Below are positions 26,859-37,254 of a DNA stretch of 64,000 nucleotides, piece by piece. The stretch is from JADJSS01 sp046329815 (GTDB lineage: Bacteria > Bacteroidota > Bacteroidia > Chitinophagales > JADIYW01). The notes beneath the pieces were generated by a model. The model saw only the letters and a program-made list of their open reading frames with translations. It was not told where the DNA came from and did no database searches. The stretch spans positions 558,001 to 622,000 of the forward strand of contig JAXLTY010000002.1 in NCBI GenBank assembly GCA_046329815.1, read 5' to 3'. The position numbers and the translations under genes are program-made. Each line of letters begins with the position of its first letter. Position 1 is the first letter of the stretch.

Positions 26859-27158
26859 ATGATTTTAGAAGTAGCCATCCTAAACGTCATCAAAGAAAAA
26901 GAACAGCAATTTGAAAAAGACTTCGAGCTTGCAGCAAAATATATCAGTGAAGTAAAAGGTTATATTCGTCATTCACTCAGTAAATGCATCGAAAACCCAA
27001 ACAAGTATATTTTATTGGTTGATTGGGAAACATTGGAAGATCATACCATTGGATTCAGAAATTCTGAACAATATCAGGAATGGAAAAAACTATTGCACCA
27101 TTATTATGATCCGTTTCCGGTAGTTGAACATTTTAATCCAATTATTGTAAACAATTAA
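26859..27158 (+). CDS. Antibiotic biosynthesis monooxygenase (ABM) domain protein
   Basis: A 99-aa single ABM ferredoxin-like domain. The starting strand is VAILNVIKEKEQQFEKDF. A central VKGYIRHSLSKCIENPNKYILLVDWE strand-turn-strand follows (positions 35-60; key residues W58 region and HSL), then QYQEWKKLLHHYYDPFPVVEHF. Members act as quinol monooxygenases or haem-degrading enzymes, and some have no known activity. It precedes thioesterase and enoyl-CoA hydratase genes at short distances. Confidence 0.8.
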   Translation: MILEVAILNVIKEKEQQFEKDFELAAKYISEVKGYIRHSLSKCIENPNKYILLVDWETLEDHTIGFRNSEQYQEWKKLLHHYYDPFPVVEHFNPIIVNN

Positions 27159-27202
27159 ATCGTGTAGTTCGTATCTTACAAAAAAATAATTGCAACAAAA
27201 CG

Positions 27203-27622
27203 ATGGAACGTGTTACAATAAATCTTCCTGAAAAATTTTTATACAAGCAGCAATTTAAAATAAGACAGGAAGACATTAACGAAGTCAATCACATGGGAAA
27301 CGAACGTGTGCTGGTGTTTGTTAATGCTATCAAAGAAGGTTTTTTTTCAGAATTAAACCTTGTACCAAACTCGCCGACAGAAGGAATTATTTTTGCAAAT
27401 CATAGTATCAACTATAAAAGCGAAGGTTTCTTGGGCGACGAAATTACTTGTAATGTCGGCGTTGCAAATATTACAGAATGTAGTTTTGACCTTATTTCTC
27501 ATTTTGTAAAAAATAATTCTACTACATTAGCAATTGTAAGAACCGGTATTGTTTATTATGATTATGAAAAACGAAAAATCAAAGCGTTACCGGAAAGTTT
27601 TATTACTGCTTTCACAAAATAA
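27203..27622 (+). CDS. Acyl-CoA thioesterase, hot-dog fold (4HBT family)
   Basis: A 139-aa protein of the 4-hydroxybenzoyl-CoA thioesterase type. The motif EDINEVNHMGNERVLVFVNA is at about residues 22-41, where the Asp/Asn and the NHMGN stretch form the active site. The IIFANHSINYKSEGFLGDEI strand pair follows. The substrate is unknown. The next gene is an enoyl-CoA hydratase 23 bp downstream, suggesting a role in acyl-CoA metabolism. Confidence 0.8.
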   Translation: MERVTINLPEKFLYKQQFKIRQEDINEVNHMGNERVLVFVNAIKEGFFSELNLVPNSPTEGIIFANHSINYKSEGFLGDEITCNVGVANITECSFDLISHFVKNNSTTLAIVRTGIVYYDYEKRKIKALPESFITAFTK

Positions 27623-27645
27623 TTTTAAATTAATAACATATCATC

Positions 27646-28461
27646 ATGGATTTAAAAAATCTGTCACTCGTAGTTGAAAATAAAGTGGCGCATCTTGCCA
27701 TCAGTCGACCGGAAAAAGCCAATTCTATGAATGAACTTTCATGGAAAGAATTAAAAGAAACATTAGAATATTGTAATGCAACACCTGATATAAGAGCAAT
27801 TGTATTTAGCGGCGCTGGTGAAAAACTGTTTTGCGGTGGCATTGATTTAACGATGTTGATGTCTGTTGGTGAAAAAACAAACGCAAAATGCGATGGAAGA
27901 AAACGTGAGCTGTTTCGTAAGTTATTACTCGATTTTCAGGATGTGATTACCTTGTTTGAAAAGATAGACAAACCGGTGTTGGCTGCTGTACACGGCGCTT
28001 GCATAGGCGCAGGTTTGGATATGATTGCAGCGATGGATATGCGCTATTGCACAAAAGATGCCTATTTCTGTATCAAAGAAATTGACTTAGGTATGGTAGC
28101 AGATATTGGTACGTTGCAGCGTCTGCCGAAAATTATTTCAGATGGTATGACAAGAGAACTGGCGTACACCGGCAGAAATTTAACGGCTGATGAAGCATTG
28201 AGATGTGGTCTGGTGAATAAAATATATGAAAATAAAGAAGAGTTATTGAAAGGTGTTACCGAAACAGCTTTGCTGATTGCCAGTAAATCACCGCTTTCTG
28301 TTCGTGGCTCTAAACGCAATATTGTTTACAGCAGAGATCATTCTGTAAGTGACAGCTTAGAATATATGGCAACATGGAATGCGGCACATTTTTACTCTAA
28401 TGATTTGATGGCTGCATTTCAGGCAAGCATGACCAAACAAACACCAACTTTTGAAGACTAA
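27646..28461 (+). CDS. Enoyl-CoA hydratase/isomerase (crotonase) family protein
   Basis: A 271-aa crotonase-fold enzyme acting on acyl-CoA thioesters. The oxyanion-hole segments are VFSGAGEKLFCGGIDL and HGACIGAGLDMIAAMDMRYC (given separately from 27796 and 27992). The IKEIDLGMVADIGTLQRLP region fits the dienoyl-CoA isomerase/ECH1-like branch, where Asp and Glu in this stretch do the chemistry. The exact reaction is unresolved. It is grouped with the thioesterase upstream. Confidence 0.88.
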   Translation: MDLKNLSLVVENKVAHLAISRPEKANSMNELSWKELKETLEYCNATPDIRAIVFSGAGEKLFCGGIDLTMLMSVGEKTNAKCDGRKRELFRKLLLDFQDVITLFEKIDKPVLAAVHGACIGAGLDMIAAMDMRYCTKDAYFCIKEIDLGMVADIGTLQRLPKIISDGMTRELAYTGRNLTADEALRCGLVNKIYENKEELLKGVTETALLIASKSPLSVRGSKRNIVYSRDHSVSDSLEYMATWNAAHFYSNDLMAAFQASMTKQTPTFED

Positions 28462-28479
28462 TTATAGGTTTGAAGCAAA

Positions 28480-28872
28480 TTAAAAATTCCACATCATTGG
28501 CTCAATGATCTCAACGCAATGTCCGTCCGGATCTCGGAAATAAAAAGATTGTTTACCGGTTTGCCAGGTAATTTCCTGTTCTATTTCAATGTTATTTTCC
28601 GTCAGTTTTTCTTTCCATTTTGGATAATCTACAGTGCTACACTCGAAAGCAAAATGCTGAATGCCACGTGCAGCATGCGGTGGCGGCGATGTTTGATCTT
28701 TTGTCTTGTCGGTATCAAAACATAATAACAAATCAGTACCAACGCGAAAGAAAACCAAACGGTCGTCTTTTGTTATAATTTCCAATCCTAAAATTTCATG
28801 ATAGAATTGTACCGTTCGTTCAATATCCGTTATATTAATTGCAGTTTCTTTTATTTTTAATAAGTTTGGCAT
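28480..28872 (-). CDS. VOC-family (glyoxalase/dioxygenase fold) protein
   Basis: A 130-aa vicinal-oxygen-chelate domain protein. Two beta-alpha-beta-beta-beta modules are seen: INITDIERTVQFYHEILGLE first and GIQHFAFECSTVDYPKWKEK second. The end, SFYFRDPDGHCVEIIEP, carries the metal-ligand Glu. Putative ligands are His in QHFAF and Glu in VEII. The substrate cannot be told; options include lyase, dioxygenase or resistance functions. Confidence 0.85.
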   Translation of the reverse strand: MPNLLKIKETAINITDIERTVQFYHEILGLEIITKDDRLVFFRVGTDLLLCFDTDKTKDQTSPPPHAARGIQHFAFECSTVDYPKWKEKLTENNIEIEQEITWQTGKQSFYFRDPDGHCVEIIEPMMWNF

Positions 28873-29031
28873 CGGTCTTTTATCAGTTCATTATTAATAA
28901 TTAATTACACTTCATCATGTGCACATTTCGTATCTTAAGATAACATTATTTCTATAAATTACAGCAAAATTACAAGCAACTAAAATCAGCTTTGTTTTAT
29001 CTTTATAAGCAAATAACAGAACGAATTTAAA

Positions 29032-30660
29032 ATGCCATTTTCCGCACGTAACAGAGCTCAGTATATTCAGCAATTACAATCAGAATCATTTGATTTGCTG
29101 GTGGTTGGCGGCGGCATCACCGGTGCTGGTATCGCATTAGATGCTATTACGCGTGGTTTAAAAGTTTGTTTGATCGAAAAGTATGATTTTGCATCTGGAA
29201 CCAGTTCTCGTTCTACCAAATTAATACATGGCGGTTTGCGTTATTTAAAGCAATTGGAATTTGGGATTGTGCGCGAAGTAGGACAGGAGCGCGCTATTTT
29301 ATACAGGAATGCGCCACACATAGTGATTCCGGAACGTATGTTATTGCCAATCGTTGATGGTGGCTCTTTAGGAAGATATTCTACATCTTTAGGTTTATAT
29401 GTTTACGACAGATTGGCTGGCGTTGAAAAACAAGAACGCAGAAACATGTTATCCAAAGAAGCAACTTTGGAAAAAGAGCCGTTGTTAAATCCGGATATTT
29501 TAAAAGGCGGTGGCATGTATGTGGAATACAGAAGTGATGATGCACGTTTAACGATAGAAGTATTAAAATCGGCAGTAGAGCGCGGTGCTTTATGTTTAAA
29601 TTATATAGAATTTCTATCATTCACACATGATAAACAAAATAAGGTAAATGGTGCCGTTGCGAAAGATATTTTTACAGGCGAAGAGATAAAAATAAGCGCA
29701 AAAAAAATTATCAATGCCTGTGGTCCATGGGTAGATGATTTGCGCAAAACAGATAACTCGCTAAAAAAGAAACGCCTGCATTTAACTAAAGGAATTCATA
29801 TTGTTATTAGGAAAGAACGCTTACCTATTAAACAATCCGTTTATTTTGATGTGATTGCAGACGGCAGAATGATATTTGCGATACCACGCGGAAACAAAGT
29901 GTATATTGGTACTACAGATACGAATTACAAACACGACACTAATTTTCCTTTTGCTACTAAAAAAGATGTAGAATATACGCTGAAAGCTGCCAATATGATG
30001 TTTCCAACGGCTGAATTAAAAATAGAAGATGTTGAATCTACCTGGGCCGGCTTGCGACCGCTGATTCATGAAGACGGCAAATCACCATCAGATTTATCGC
30101 GCAAAGACGAAATATTCATTTCCGATTCCGGTTTGATTTCCATAGCAGGCGGAAAGCTAACCGGTTTTCGTAAAATGGCAGAACGCAGTGTTAACGTAGT
30201 TTGCAAACAACTCAAACTGGAAGATCAGCGTGAGTTTTCACCATGCTCTACAGAAAACATACAATTGAGTGGTGGCAACTTAAAGAAATTGCCTACAGAA
30301 TATGCTAAAGAATTACAGGAAGATTTTCAACAGTTTCATTTAGATGAAGTGTTGGATTTAGTATTGAAATTTGGAAGTAATACCGAATATATTTTATCGT
30401 CTGCACAAACACATTTCAGTAATAATCTTCTGCTGGCAGAAGCCGAATATTGTTTGGAAAATGAAATGACTAATAATCTTGCCGACTTTATCATTCGCCG
30501 CACCGGAAGATTGTATTTCGACCGACCAACTATCAAAGCAAACATTAACCAACTGGATGATTTCTTCAATCATCAGTTAGAATATTCTACGGAAATCATT
30601 TCTAAAAACCATTTGATATTCGATAAAGAATATCATGATGTAGTGGCATTCAGGAATTAA
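29032..30660 (+). CDS. glpD: Glycerol-3-phosphate dehydrogenase/oxidase (FAD)
   Basis: Membrane-associated FAD enzyme that oxidises sn-glycerol-3-phosphate to dihydroxyacetone phosphate and passes electrons to quinone. The FAD loop GGGITGAGIALDAITRGLKV is at residues 25-44. The GTSSRSTKLIHGGLRYLKQLE signature follows in two parts at residues 57-77. The TTDTNY and GGKLTGFRKMAE motifs lie further on. Length 542 aa is normal. It is a single gene with no adjacent glpK or glpF. Confidence 0.94.
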   Translation: MPFSARNRAQYIQQLQSESFDLLVVGGGITGAGIALDAITRGLKVCLIEKYDFASGTSSRSTKLIHGGLRYLKQLEFGIVREVGQERAILYRNAPHIVIPERMLLPIVDGGSLGRYSTSLGLYVYDRLAGVEKQERRNMLSKEATLEKEPLLNPDILKGGGMYVEYRSDDARLTIEVLKSAVERGALCLNYIEFLSFTHDKQNKVNGAVAKDIFTGEEIKISAKKIINACGPWVDDLRKTDNSLKKKRLHLTKGIHIVIRKERLPIKQSVYFDVIADGRMIFAIPRGNKVYIGTTDTNYKHDTNFPFATKKDVEYTLKAANMMFPTAELKIEDVESTWAGLRPLIHEDGKSPSDLSRKDEIFISDSGLISIAGGKLTGFRKMAERSVNVVCKQLKLEDQREFSPCSTENIQLSGGNLKKLPTEYAKELQEDFQQFHLDEVLDLVLKFGSNTEYILSSAQTHFSNNLLLAEAEYCLENEMTNNLADFIIRRTGRLYFDRPTIKANINQLDDFFNHQLEYSTEIISKNHLIFDKEYHDVVAFRN

Positions 30661-30866
30661 TTTCTTCTTATTAAACAATAATTTTATTTATAATCAACTA
30701 AATACTAACAAGTTGTATTTATATTGTTTGTACACAAAAAATGTTCATAAATAGCATTGATAACTTCATTTTTTATTATTATATTTGATAATACTTTACC
30801 AGTTAATATTATGTGGTAATTTATGCCGTATCAAACATAGTCATTATAAAATTTAAATGCATTAGT

Positions 30867-33800
30867 ATGAAAAAAGTACTCTACTCATTGTTGTTATTGT
30901 TTAGTGCAATAAACCATCAAGCATCTAAAGCCCAAAATATTACTTTTCCTGATGCCTATTTTAAGGCAACTATGTTTACTAACAACAATGGTTATGATTC
31001 TCTCGGTCACGCTATTACAATTAATGCTAATGGAGACAATGCCATTCAACAAAGCGAGGCACTTAGAGTATATAAATTAGTAGTTGGTTACAGTAGTAGT
31101 ATTGTATCGTTAGAAGGATTACAATACTTTACCAATTTGAGAGAACTAACATTTACAGGAAGTCAAATGACAGATATAAGCATTATAAATAGTTTAACTG
31201 ATTTAAGAGTATTAATCTGTAACAATAATAAATTAACTATTCTAAACGTATCTAACTTTCCAAAACTGAAAAGATTAATTTGTTCCAATAATAAATTAAC
31301 AGCATTAGATGTAAGCAATCTGCCTTTTTTAGATACTTTAGACTGCAAAAATAATACAATTGCAACATTGAATATCAACAACTCTTCAAATCTAAAAATG
31401 TTGGCTTGCGAAAATAATATAATAAGTTCTCCATTGTATGCAAGTAATTTAACTAATTTAGAAACGTTAACTTGTAACAATAATAAATTAACCACACTAA
31501 CAATTGATGGCGATACTAAATTGCAAACATTTACTTGTGAAAATAATTTAATTACAAGTTTAGATCCAAGCAGTTCCATTAAACTTAAAACATTAAAATG
31601 TGCTAATAATAAATTAAGCTATTTGAAAGTAACCGGTCTTATTAATTTGGAGTCAATTTACTGTAGTAATAATGAATTGTCCAATTTAGATGCAAGTAAT
31701 TTAACTAAATTAATAACATTAAATTGTACAAATAACAAGCTAGCAAATCTAAACTTAGATGGTTGCAGTAACTTAATAGATGTATATTGTGAAAATAATC
31801 AATTAGTCAATATTTCGGTTAACAATGTTGATAAGCTACAATACTTGTTGTGTAACAATAACAAGTTAGGAAATTATAATTTCAATATACTAACAAAACT
31901 AAAAACGCTTTCATGTAATAACAACCAGATAACAACATTAAATGTTTCTAATTTAACAGCTTTATTAAACTTAAGTTGTGATCAAAATCAATTGACCGTA
32001 CTTAATACTGCAGGATTAAGTAACTTGGTGTTATTATCTTTTGGTTATAATCAAATCTCAAAGATAAATGTTAGCGGTTTGTTTAATTTACAAACATTGA
32101 ATTGTCAGTTTAATAATCTGGATTCTTTAAATACTACCTTTTTGACAATGCTGACAAATTTAATTTGCAATAACAATAAAATTTCAAAATTAAATTTAAA
32201 AAATTTAAAATTGCTGAAGTATTTATACTGCAATAATAATCAACTTACAGAGTTAGACGCAACATCACTGATTAACCTTAAAGATCTGAATTGCTCATAC
32301 AACCAAATTACCAAGTTAAACATAAGCGATATTAATGATCTTCAAAAATTACAAGCAAATAATAATAAGTTAATTGCTATTTTCATGAAAAATGGTGTAA
32401 GCAGTACCAGCGCGATTAATTATTATGTGTTAACTGCAAATCCAACATTGCGATATATCTGTGCAGATGAAGTAGATATTAATGCACTAAAACAAAAAGT
32501 AAGTAGTTATAATTATACTAATACGACTATCAATACATTATGTAATACAAATTTTGACGGTACACATTATTCTTTAAATGGCGCTATTAAATTTGATCAA
32601 AATAATAATGGCTGTACAGCTTCTGATCCTGTTTTTCCAAATTTAAAAATTAAATTAAAAAGTGCGTCAGACAGTGGTTATGCAATAGCAGACAGACATG
32701 GAAATTTTTCTATGGTATTGGATAGTGGAAACTATACGATCACACCTCAATTGATACAGACAAATAATTATTTTATTGCATCGCCTTTATCGATTGCAGT
32801 TTCATTACCGGAAGACTCGCTGCCATCCAATTTTTGTATAATACCGAATGGCATTCATCATGAACTATCTGTTTCTTTAATTAATCTTCGTGCTCCACGT
32901 CCTGGATTTTCTGATGCCAGATATAAAATAACAGTTGCGAATAATGGTAATCAATTGGGAAATGGCTCAGTAACATTTACCTACAATGAAAATAATCAGG
33001 ATTTTGTAAGCGCTACTAAAACACCGAATAAAATTGAGAGTGGAAAGCTAACATTTAATTTCTCTAATTTATTACCCTACGAATCAGAAGGTATAACTAT
33101 AACCATGCGTACTAATTCACCATCGGAAAATCCTGCTGTTCAAAGAGGTGACTTATTACAATTCTCTTCTAAAATTGACTTGACAAATGGTGCTGTCGAT
33201 GATGTGCCACAAAATAATGAAATTGGAATTAAAGTACCTGTTCGTGGTTCTTGCGATCCAAATGATAAAATTTGCATGGAAGGTGATATCGTATCACCAT
33301 CAATGATTGGTAATTATGTAACATATGTAATTCGGTTTGAGAATGTAGGCAATGAACCAGCCGAAAATGTAGTAGTAATAGATTATATCGATTTGCAAAA
33401 ATTTGATATTAATACTTTGGAAATCATCGCGAGCTCGCATGATTGTAAAACAACAATTACGAATGGTAATAAAGTGCAGTTTATTTTTGATAGTATCTTT
33501 TTACCAACTACAGATCCTGAAAAATATGGCCATGTAGCATTTAAAATAAAAACGAAAAATAATTTGGTAGTAGGCGATAGCATCAAAAACAAAGCAGATA
33601 TTTATTTTGATTATAACTTGCCGGTGATAACCAATACATTTAAATCCATTTTCAGCGATGTGCTTTTAGGAATAATGAATAAGGCAAGTAAAGAGGGCAA
33701 TCTGCAAGTATATCCAAATCCAAGCAGAGGTCAGTTTATGGTTAATTTTGAAGCGAAAGGCAATTATCCGATAGCAGTTCGAATTATAGATTTGAACGGA

Positions 33801-33944
33801 AGAATTGTCTATCAAAATGAAATACAACACAGCGAAAAAAGCAATTTTGAAATTGATCAGAGCAATTTAGCAAACGGTGTTTATCAATTAAGCATCACAT
33901 CAGGAAAAGACAATTGGTTGCAGAAACTAATGATCGTAAAATAA
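30867..33944 (+). CDS. Leucine-rich-repeat surface protein with T9SS sorting domain
   Basis: A 1025-aa exported protein. The signal peptide starts at ATG 30867 (a longer frame from 30813 lacks one). An N-terminal cap (FPDAYFKATMF, SEALRVYKL) is followed by about 20 repeats of 21 residues, pattern LxxLxCxNNKLTxLDVSN, of the internalin/Bacteroidota LRR kind (about residues 70-510). Next come a carboxypeptidase-regulatory-like module, the conserved GSCDPNDK...IRFENVG...KADIYFDYNLPV domain, and a T9SS tail (VYPNPSRGQF to KLMIVK). It is probably a cell-surface binding or adhesion protein. A paralogue follows 66 bp downstream. Confidence 0.85.
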   Translation: MKKVLYSLLLLFSAINHQASKAQNITFPDAYFKATMFTNNNGYDSLGHAITINANGDNAIQQSEALRVYKLVVGYSSSIVSLEGLQYFTNLRELTFTGSQMTDISIINSLTDLRVLICNNNKLTILNVSNFPKLKRLICSNNKLTALDVSNLPFLDTLDCKNNTIATLNINNSSNLKMLACENNIISSPLYASNLTNLETLTCNNNKLTTLTIDGDTKLQTFTCENNLITSLDPSSSIKLKTLKCANNKLSYLKVTGLINLESIYCSNNELSNLDASNLTKLITLNCTNNKLANLNLDGCSNLIDVYCENNQLVNISVNNVDKLQYLLCNNNKLGNYNFNILTKLKTLSCNNNQITTLNVSNLTALLNLSCDQNQLTVLNTAGLSNLVLLSFGYNQISKINVSGLFNLQTLNCQFNNLDSLNTTFLTMLTNLICNNNKISKLNLKNLKLLKYLYCNNNQLTELDATSLINLKDLNCSYNQITKLNISDINDLQKLQANNNKLIAIFMKNGVSSTSAINYYVLTANPTLRYICADEVDINALKQKVSSYNYTNTTINTLCNTNFDGTHYSLNGAIKFDQNNNGCTASDPVFPNLKIKLKSASDSGYAIADRHGNFSMVLDSGNYTITPQLIQTNNYFIASPLSIAVSLPEDSLPSNFCIIPNGIHHELSVSLINLRAPRPGFSDARYKITVANNGNQLGNGSVTFTYNENNQDFVSATKTPNKIESGKLTFNFSNLLPYESEGITITMRTNSPSENPAVQRGDLLQFSSKIDLTNGAVDDVPQNNEIGIKVPVRGSCDPNDKICMEGDIVSPSMIGNYVTYVIRFENVGNEPAENVVVIDYIDLQKFDINTLEIIASSHDCKTTITNGNKVQFIFDSIFLPTTDPEKYGHVAFKIKTKNNLVVGDSIKNKADIYFDYNLPVITNTFKSIFSDVLLGIMNKASKEGNLQVYPNPSRGQFMVNFEAKGNYPIAVRIIDLNGRIVYQNEIQHSEKSNFEIDQSNLANGVYQLSITSGKDNWLQKLMIVK

Positions 33945-34010
33945 GTAACTAAATAGTATTGCAGTTATTGTGTATATAAAAAGTATTACTTTTATTCTAA
34001 ATAATAAAAA

Positions 34011-34601
34011 ATGAAAAAGTCAGCACATTTATTTTTTTTAGTATTGATTTGCTGTATTGCAAAAAACACACAAGCACAAATCATCAATATTCCGGATGTA
34101 AAATTTAAAGCACAATTATTAGCTGCTAATACATCAAATCGTATAGCAACAGATTCATTATGGCACCCAATTAAAATTGATATTAATAATAACAATGAAA
34201 TTGAGCTAAGCGAAGCATTGACCGTTTATCGATTGTTTTTAACAGATGGTACTATTTCCTCATTGGAAGGAATTAAGTCGTTTGGTAATTTACTACAATT
34301 ATATTGTGATACGATAATTCAATTTACAACTTTAGACGTAAGCAGCATGAGTAAATTAGAAGAATTACACATAAACGGTACTTTTGATAATATCGGTCAA
34401 CTGGCAACATTAAATGTAAGTGGCTGTGGTAATTTGAAAATATTAGAATGTAGAAATAACAAACTGACTACTTTAGATGTGAGCGGCTTACGAAATCTAA
34501 GTGATTTTAAATGTGATCATAATCTACTGACTAATTTAAATTTAAGTGGTTGTAATAATTTGTGGTATTTAACATGTAATAGTAACGTGTTGTGCGATTA
34601 A
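34011..34601 (+). pseudogene. LRR/T9SS surface protein paralogue, 5' part cut by IS insertion
   Basis: The N-terminal part of a second LRR surface protein: signal peptide (LIFCC-like segment ending AQ), the same FPDV-type cap (IPDVKFKAQLL) and about four 21-residue LRRs. Genomic coding ends at 34584; the last codons to the stop at 34601 lie inside the insertion element. The frame continues at 35613. Joining the two parts at the target duplication gives 738 codons with no frameshift, so the gene was intact before the insertion. Confidence 0.85.
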
Positions 34602-35604
34602 AAGATAATATAAAAAAGATGTTGCGCATCATGTGTTTAGCATGATTTTTGTATGTAATTGTTTGAACATCAAATACTTACTATGCACAACATCAAAACA
34701 AATTTCGACAAATTTTTTAATCTTTCCAAACAATTCTTAGCAGAATATTTCTATGAACAGACAAATAACTTTCAATTTTATCCTAAAACACCAAAAATGT
34801 CGGATGCTGAAATAGTGGCATTGGCTATCTGTTCAGAGTCGTTAAGTATTGATTCTGAAAATCTATTTTGGAAGAAAATGAAAGTAGAATATGCATCAGC
34901 TTTTCCTCAATTAATCGACCGTTCTAACTATAATAAACGCAGAAGAAGATTACAATATTTTATTCAACTTTTAAATGATAAAATAGCCAAACCTTTTAAT
35001 GAATTCGAAGACGTTTTTATAGTAGATTCTATTCCAATACCAGTGGCACAAATAGCTCGTGAAAAAAGTTCAACCATCTGTAAAGATGATTTTGAAACCG
35101 CTCCTAATAAAGGCTATTCTGCCGTGAGTAAATCGTATTTCTATGGATATAAATTACATCTGTGCACAACACTTAATGGCTCGTACATGTCAATGAATAT
35201 TAGCAAAGCCAGCGTACACGATGTACATTTCTTAGATACTATAAAATATACCGGCATGAACAATGCAACCCTGCTTGGTGATAGAGGTTTTTTATCTTCC
35301 ACTCATCAATTAGATTTATTTGAATCGTGTAATATCCAACTACAAACACCAATGAGAAACAATCAGGATAACTATCAAAATTATCCAGTAATATTCAGAA
35401 AATGTAGAAAAAGAATTGAAACTCTATTCGCTCAACTATGTGACCAATTTATGATTAAAAGAAACTATGCTAAATCATTCATCGGATTGCTTACCAGAAT
35501 TAAATCTAAACTCTGTGCTTTAACTGCTTTGCAATTCATAAATAAAGTAAACAATAAACCAATTAATCATCTTAAATTTGCTCTCGCTTAATCGCACAAC
35601 GCGT
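34585..35604 (+). mobile_element. Complete IS982-family insertion sequence, 1020 bp
   Basis: The element is bounded by inverted repeats: left ACGTGTTGTGCGATTAA at 34585-34601, and the right end matches with one difference in the first 17 bases (ACGCGTTGTGCGATTAA read inward from 35604). It is flanked by 8-bp direct target duplications TAATAGTA at 34577-34584 and 35605-35612. One transposase gene fills it. Size, ends starting with AC and duplication length fit the IS982 family. Confidence 0.9.
34683..35591 (+). CDS. IS982-family transposase
   Basis: A 302-aa DDE transposase. Candidate catalytic acids are the Asp in VFIVDSIPIPV (near residue 117), the Asp in LLGDRGF (near residue 200) and the Glu in KRIETLFAQL (near residue 248). 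The spacing suits the IS982 transposase core. I chose the ATG at 34683 (MHNIKTNFDK); a TTG frame at 34659 is possible but less likely. The frame is complete, so the element may still be active. Confidence 0.9.
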   Translation: MHNIKTNFDKFFNLSKQFLAEYFYEQTNNFQFYPKTPKMSDAEIVALAICSESLSIDSENLFWKKMKVEYASAFPQLIDRSNYNKRRRRLQYFIQLLNDKIAKPFNEFEDVFIVDSIPIPVAQIAREKSSTICKDDFETAPNKGYSAVSKSYFYGYKLHLCTTLNGSYMSMNISKASVHDVHFLDTIKYTGMNNATLLGDRGFLSSTHQLDLFESCNIQLQTPMRNNQDNYQNYPVIFRKCRKRIETLFAQLCDQFMIKRNYAKSFIGLLTRIKSKLCALTALQFINKVNNKPINHLKFALA

Positions 35605-35612
35605 TAATAGTA

Positions 35613-37252
35613 ATCAATTGACAACTATAGATGTTAGTGGCTTTACTAAATTAGAATTTTTTATCACTCCTAATAATCCTCTGTTAAGATCTATTTACAT
35701 GAAAAATAATTTAAATAGTTCTTATGATATTTATTATAGTTACAGTATAGGTTATAATTGTCCTAACTTACAATACATTTGTGCAGATGAAAGTGATATA
35801 TATGAAATAAAACAAAGACTACTTAGTGCAGGTAATACAAATAATGTTTTTTTTAATTCATTTTGCAATTCAACATCAGATGGATCACATTATACTTTAA
35901 ATGGTAATATAAAATTAGATGCGGATAATAATGGCTGTACTTCAACTGATCCAATATATCCAAATATAAAATTAAAAATTAAAAACGCTGTAGATAGCGG
36001 TTACGCAATTGCCAATGCACAAGGTAATTTTGCTGTGGAATTATATAGTGGTACATATACGCTCAGGCCAGAGCTAACCAATAATTATTTTATTGTTACA
36101 CCAACATCTACTAACGTTACTTTTCCTGAAGATACTATACCACAGATATTTTGTATAACGCCTAATGGCATTAATCACGATGTATCTGTTAACTTGGTTC
36201 CTGTTCATCCTGTACGTCCGGGCTTTTCAGATGGTATTTATAAGATTGTATTAAAAAATAAAGGCAATCAATTTGAAAATGGTTTTATTTTATTTAATTA
36301 CGATGAGAATAAACAAGATTATATTTCATCCTCACAAACACCAAGTAGTATTCAGAGTGGTCAGCTAACATTTACGTTTAGCAATTTACAATTGTTCGAG
36401 ACTAGAGAAATTCTAGTTACTATGCGTACCAATGCACCAACCGATAATCCTGCTGTAAATGTTGGTGATATTTTAGTATTATCTGCTAGTGCAAATATAA
36501 ATATGGATGAAAATTTAGATGATAACACTCAACAAATAAATCAAACAGTAATAGGAAGTGTTGATCCAAATGATAAAACCTGTTTGGAAGGCAATATCAT
36601 CACACCAAATCTGGTTGGTAAGTATGTTAACTATTTAATTCGCTTTGAAAATACGGGAACAGCAAACGCAGAAAATGTTGTAGTTACCGATTTTATCGAT
36701 TTAGCAAAATTTGATATTTCATCTTTACAAGTAACATCTACATCTCATTCTTGTAAAACATTAATTAGCAACGGCAACAAAGTTCAGTTTGTGTTTGATA
36801 ACATCAACTTACCATTTACAGAACCATTGAAACACGGTTATGTTGCTTTCAAAATAAAAACTAAACCAAATTTAGTAATTGGTGATAGTTTAAAAAACTC
36901 AGCAGATATTTATTTTGATTATAACTTACCGATAAAAACAAACACTGCTTCCACACGAATCGATAATATCATTTTAGGTACAAAAAATACAACCAATAAA
37001 GATGGAAGTTTAAGTGTATATCCAAATCCAAGCAACGGAAATTTTACCGTTAATTTTGAATCTAAAGGTAATTTCCCAATTACAATAAAAATGATAGATT
37101 TAAAAGGAAGTGTAGTGTTGGAGAAAAATATAAATCACTCAGAAAAAAGTACATTTTCTTTTAATGATAAAGATTTGCCAAATGGTATATATTTAATCAA
37201 CATCAATACTGAAAAAGAAAACTGGCTGCAAAAATTGATGATCGTAAAATAG
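35613..37252 (+). pseudogene. LRR/T9SS surface protein paralogue, 3' part after IS insertion
   Basis: The remainder of the interrupted LRR protein. It resumes in an LRR (NQLTTIDVSGF) directly after the right target duplication, then carries the same modules as its upstream neighbour: KLDADNNGCTSTDPIYPNIK (Ca-binding-like), the GSVDPNDKTCLEGN...IRFENTG...SADIYFDYNLPI domain and a T9SS tail (VYPNPSNGNF to QKLMIVK). Without the signal peptide and with no clear start (TTG at 35618 is only the first permitted codon), it is unlikely to be exported. Confidence 0.85.
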
Positions 37253-37254
37253 AC

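Noticed and set aside
35618..37252. A separate gene starting at TTG 35618
   Set aside because: The frame begins in mid-LRR directly after the target duplication and has no signal peptide; it is the 3' half of the interrupted gene.
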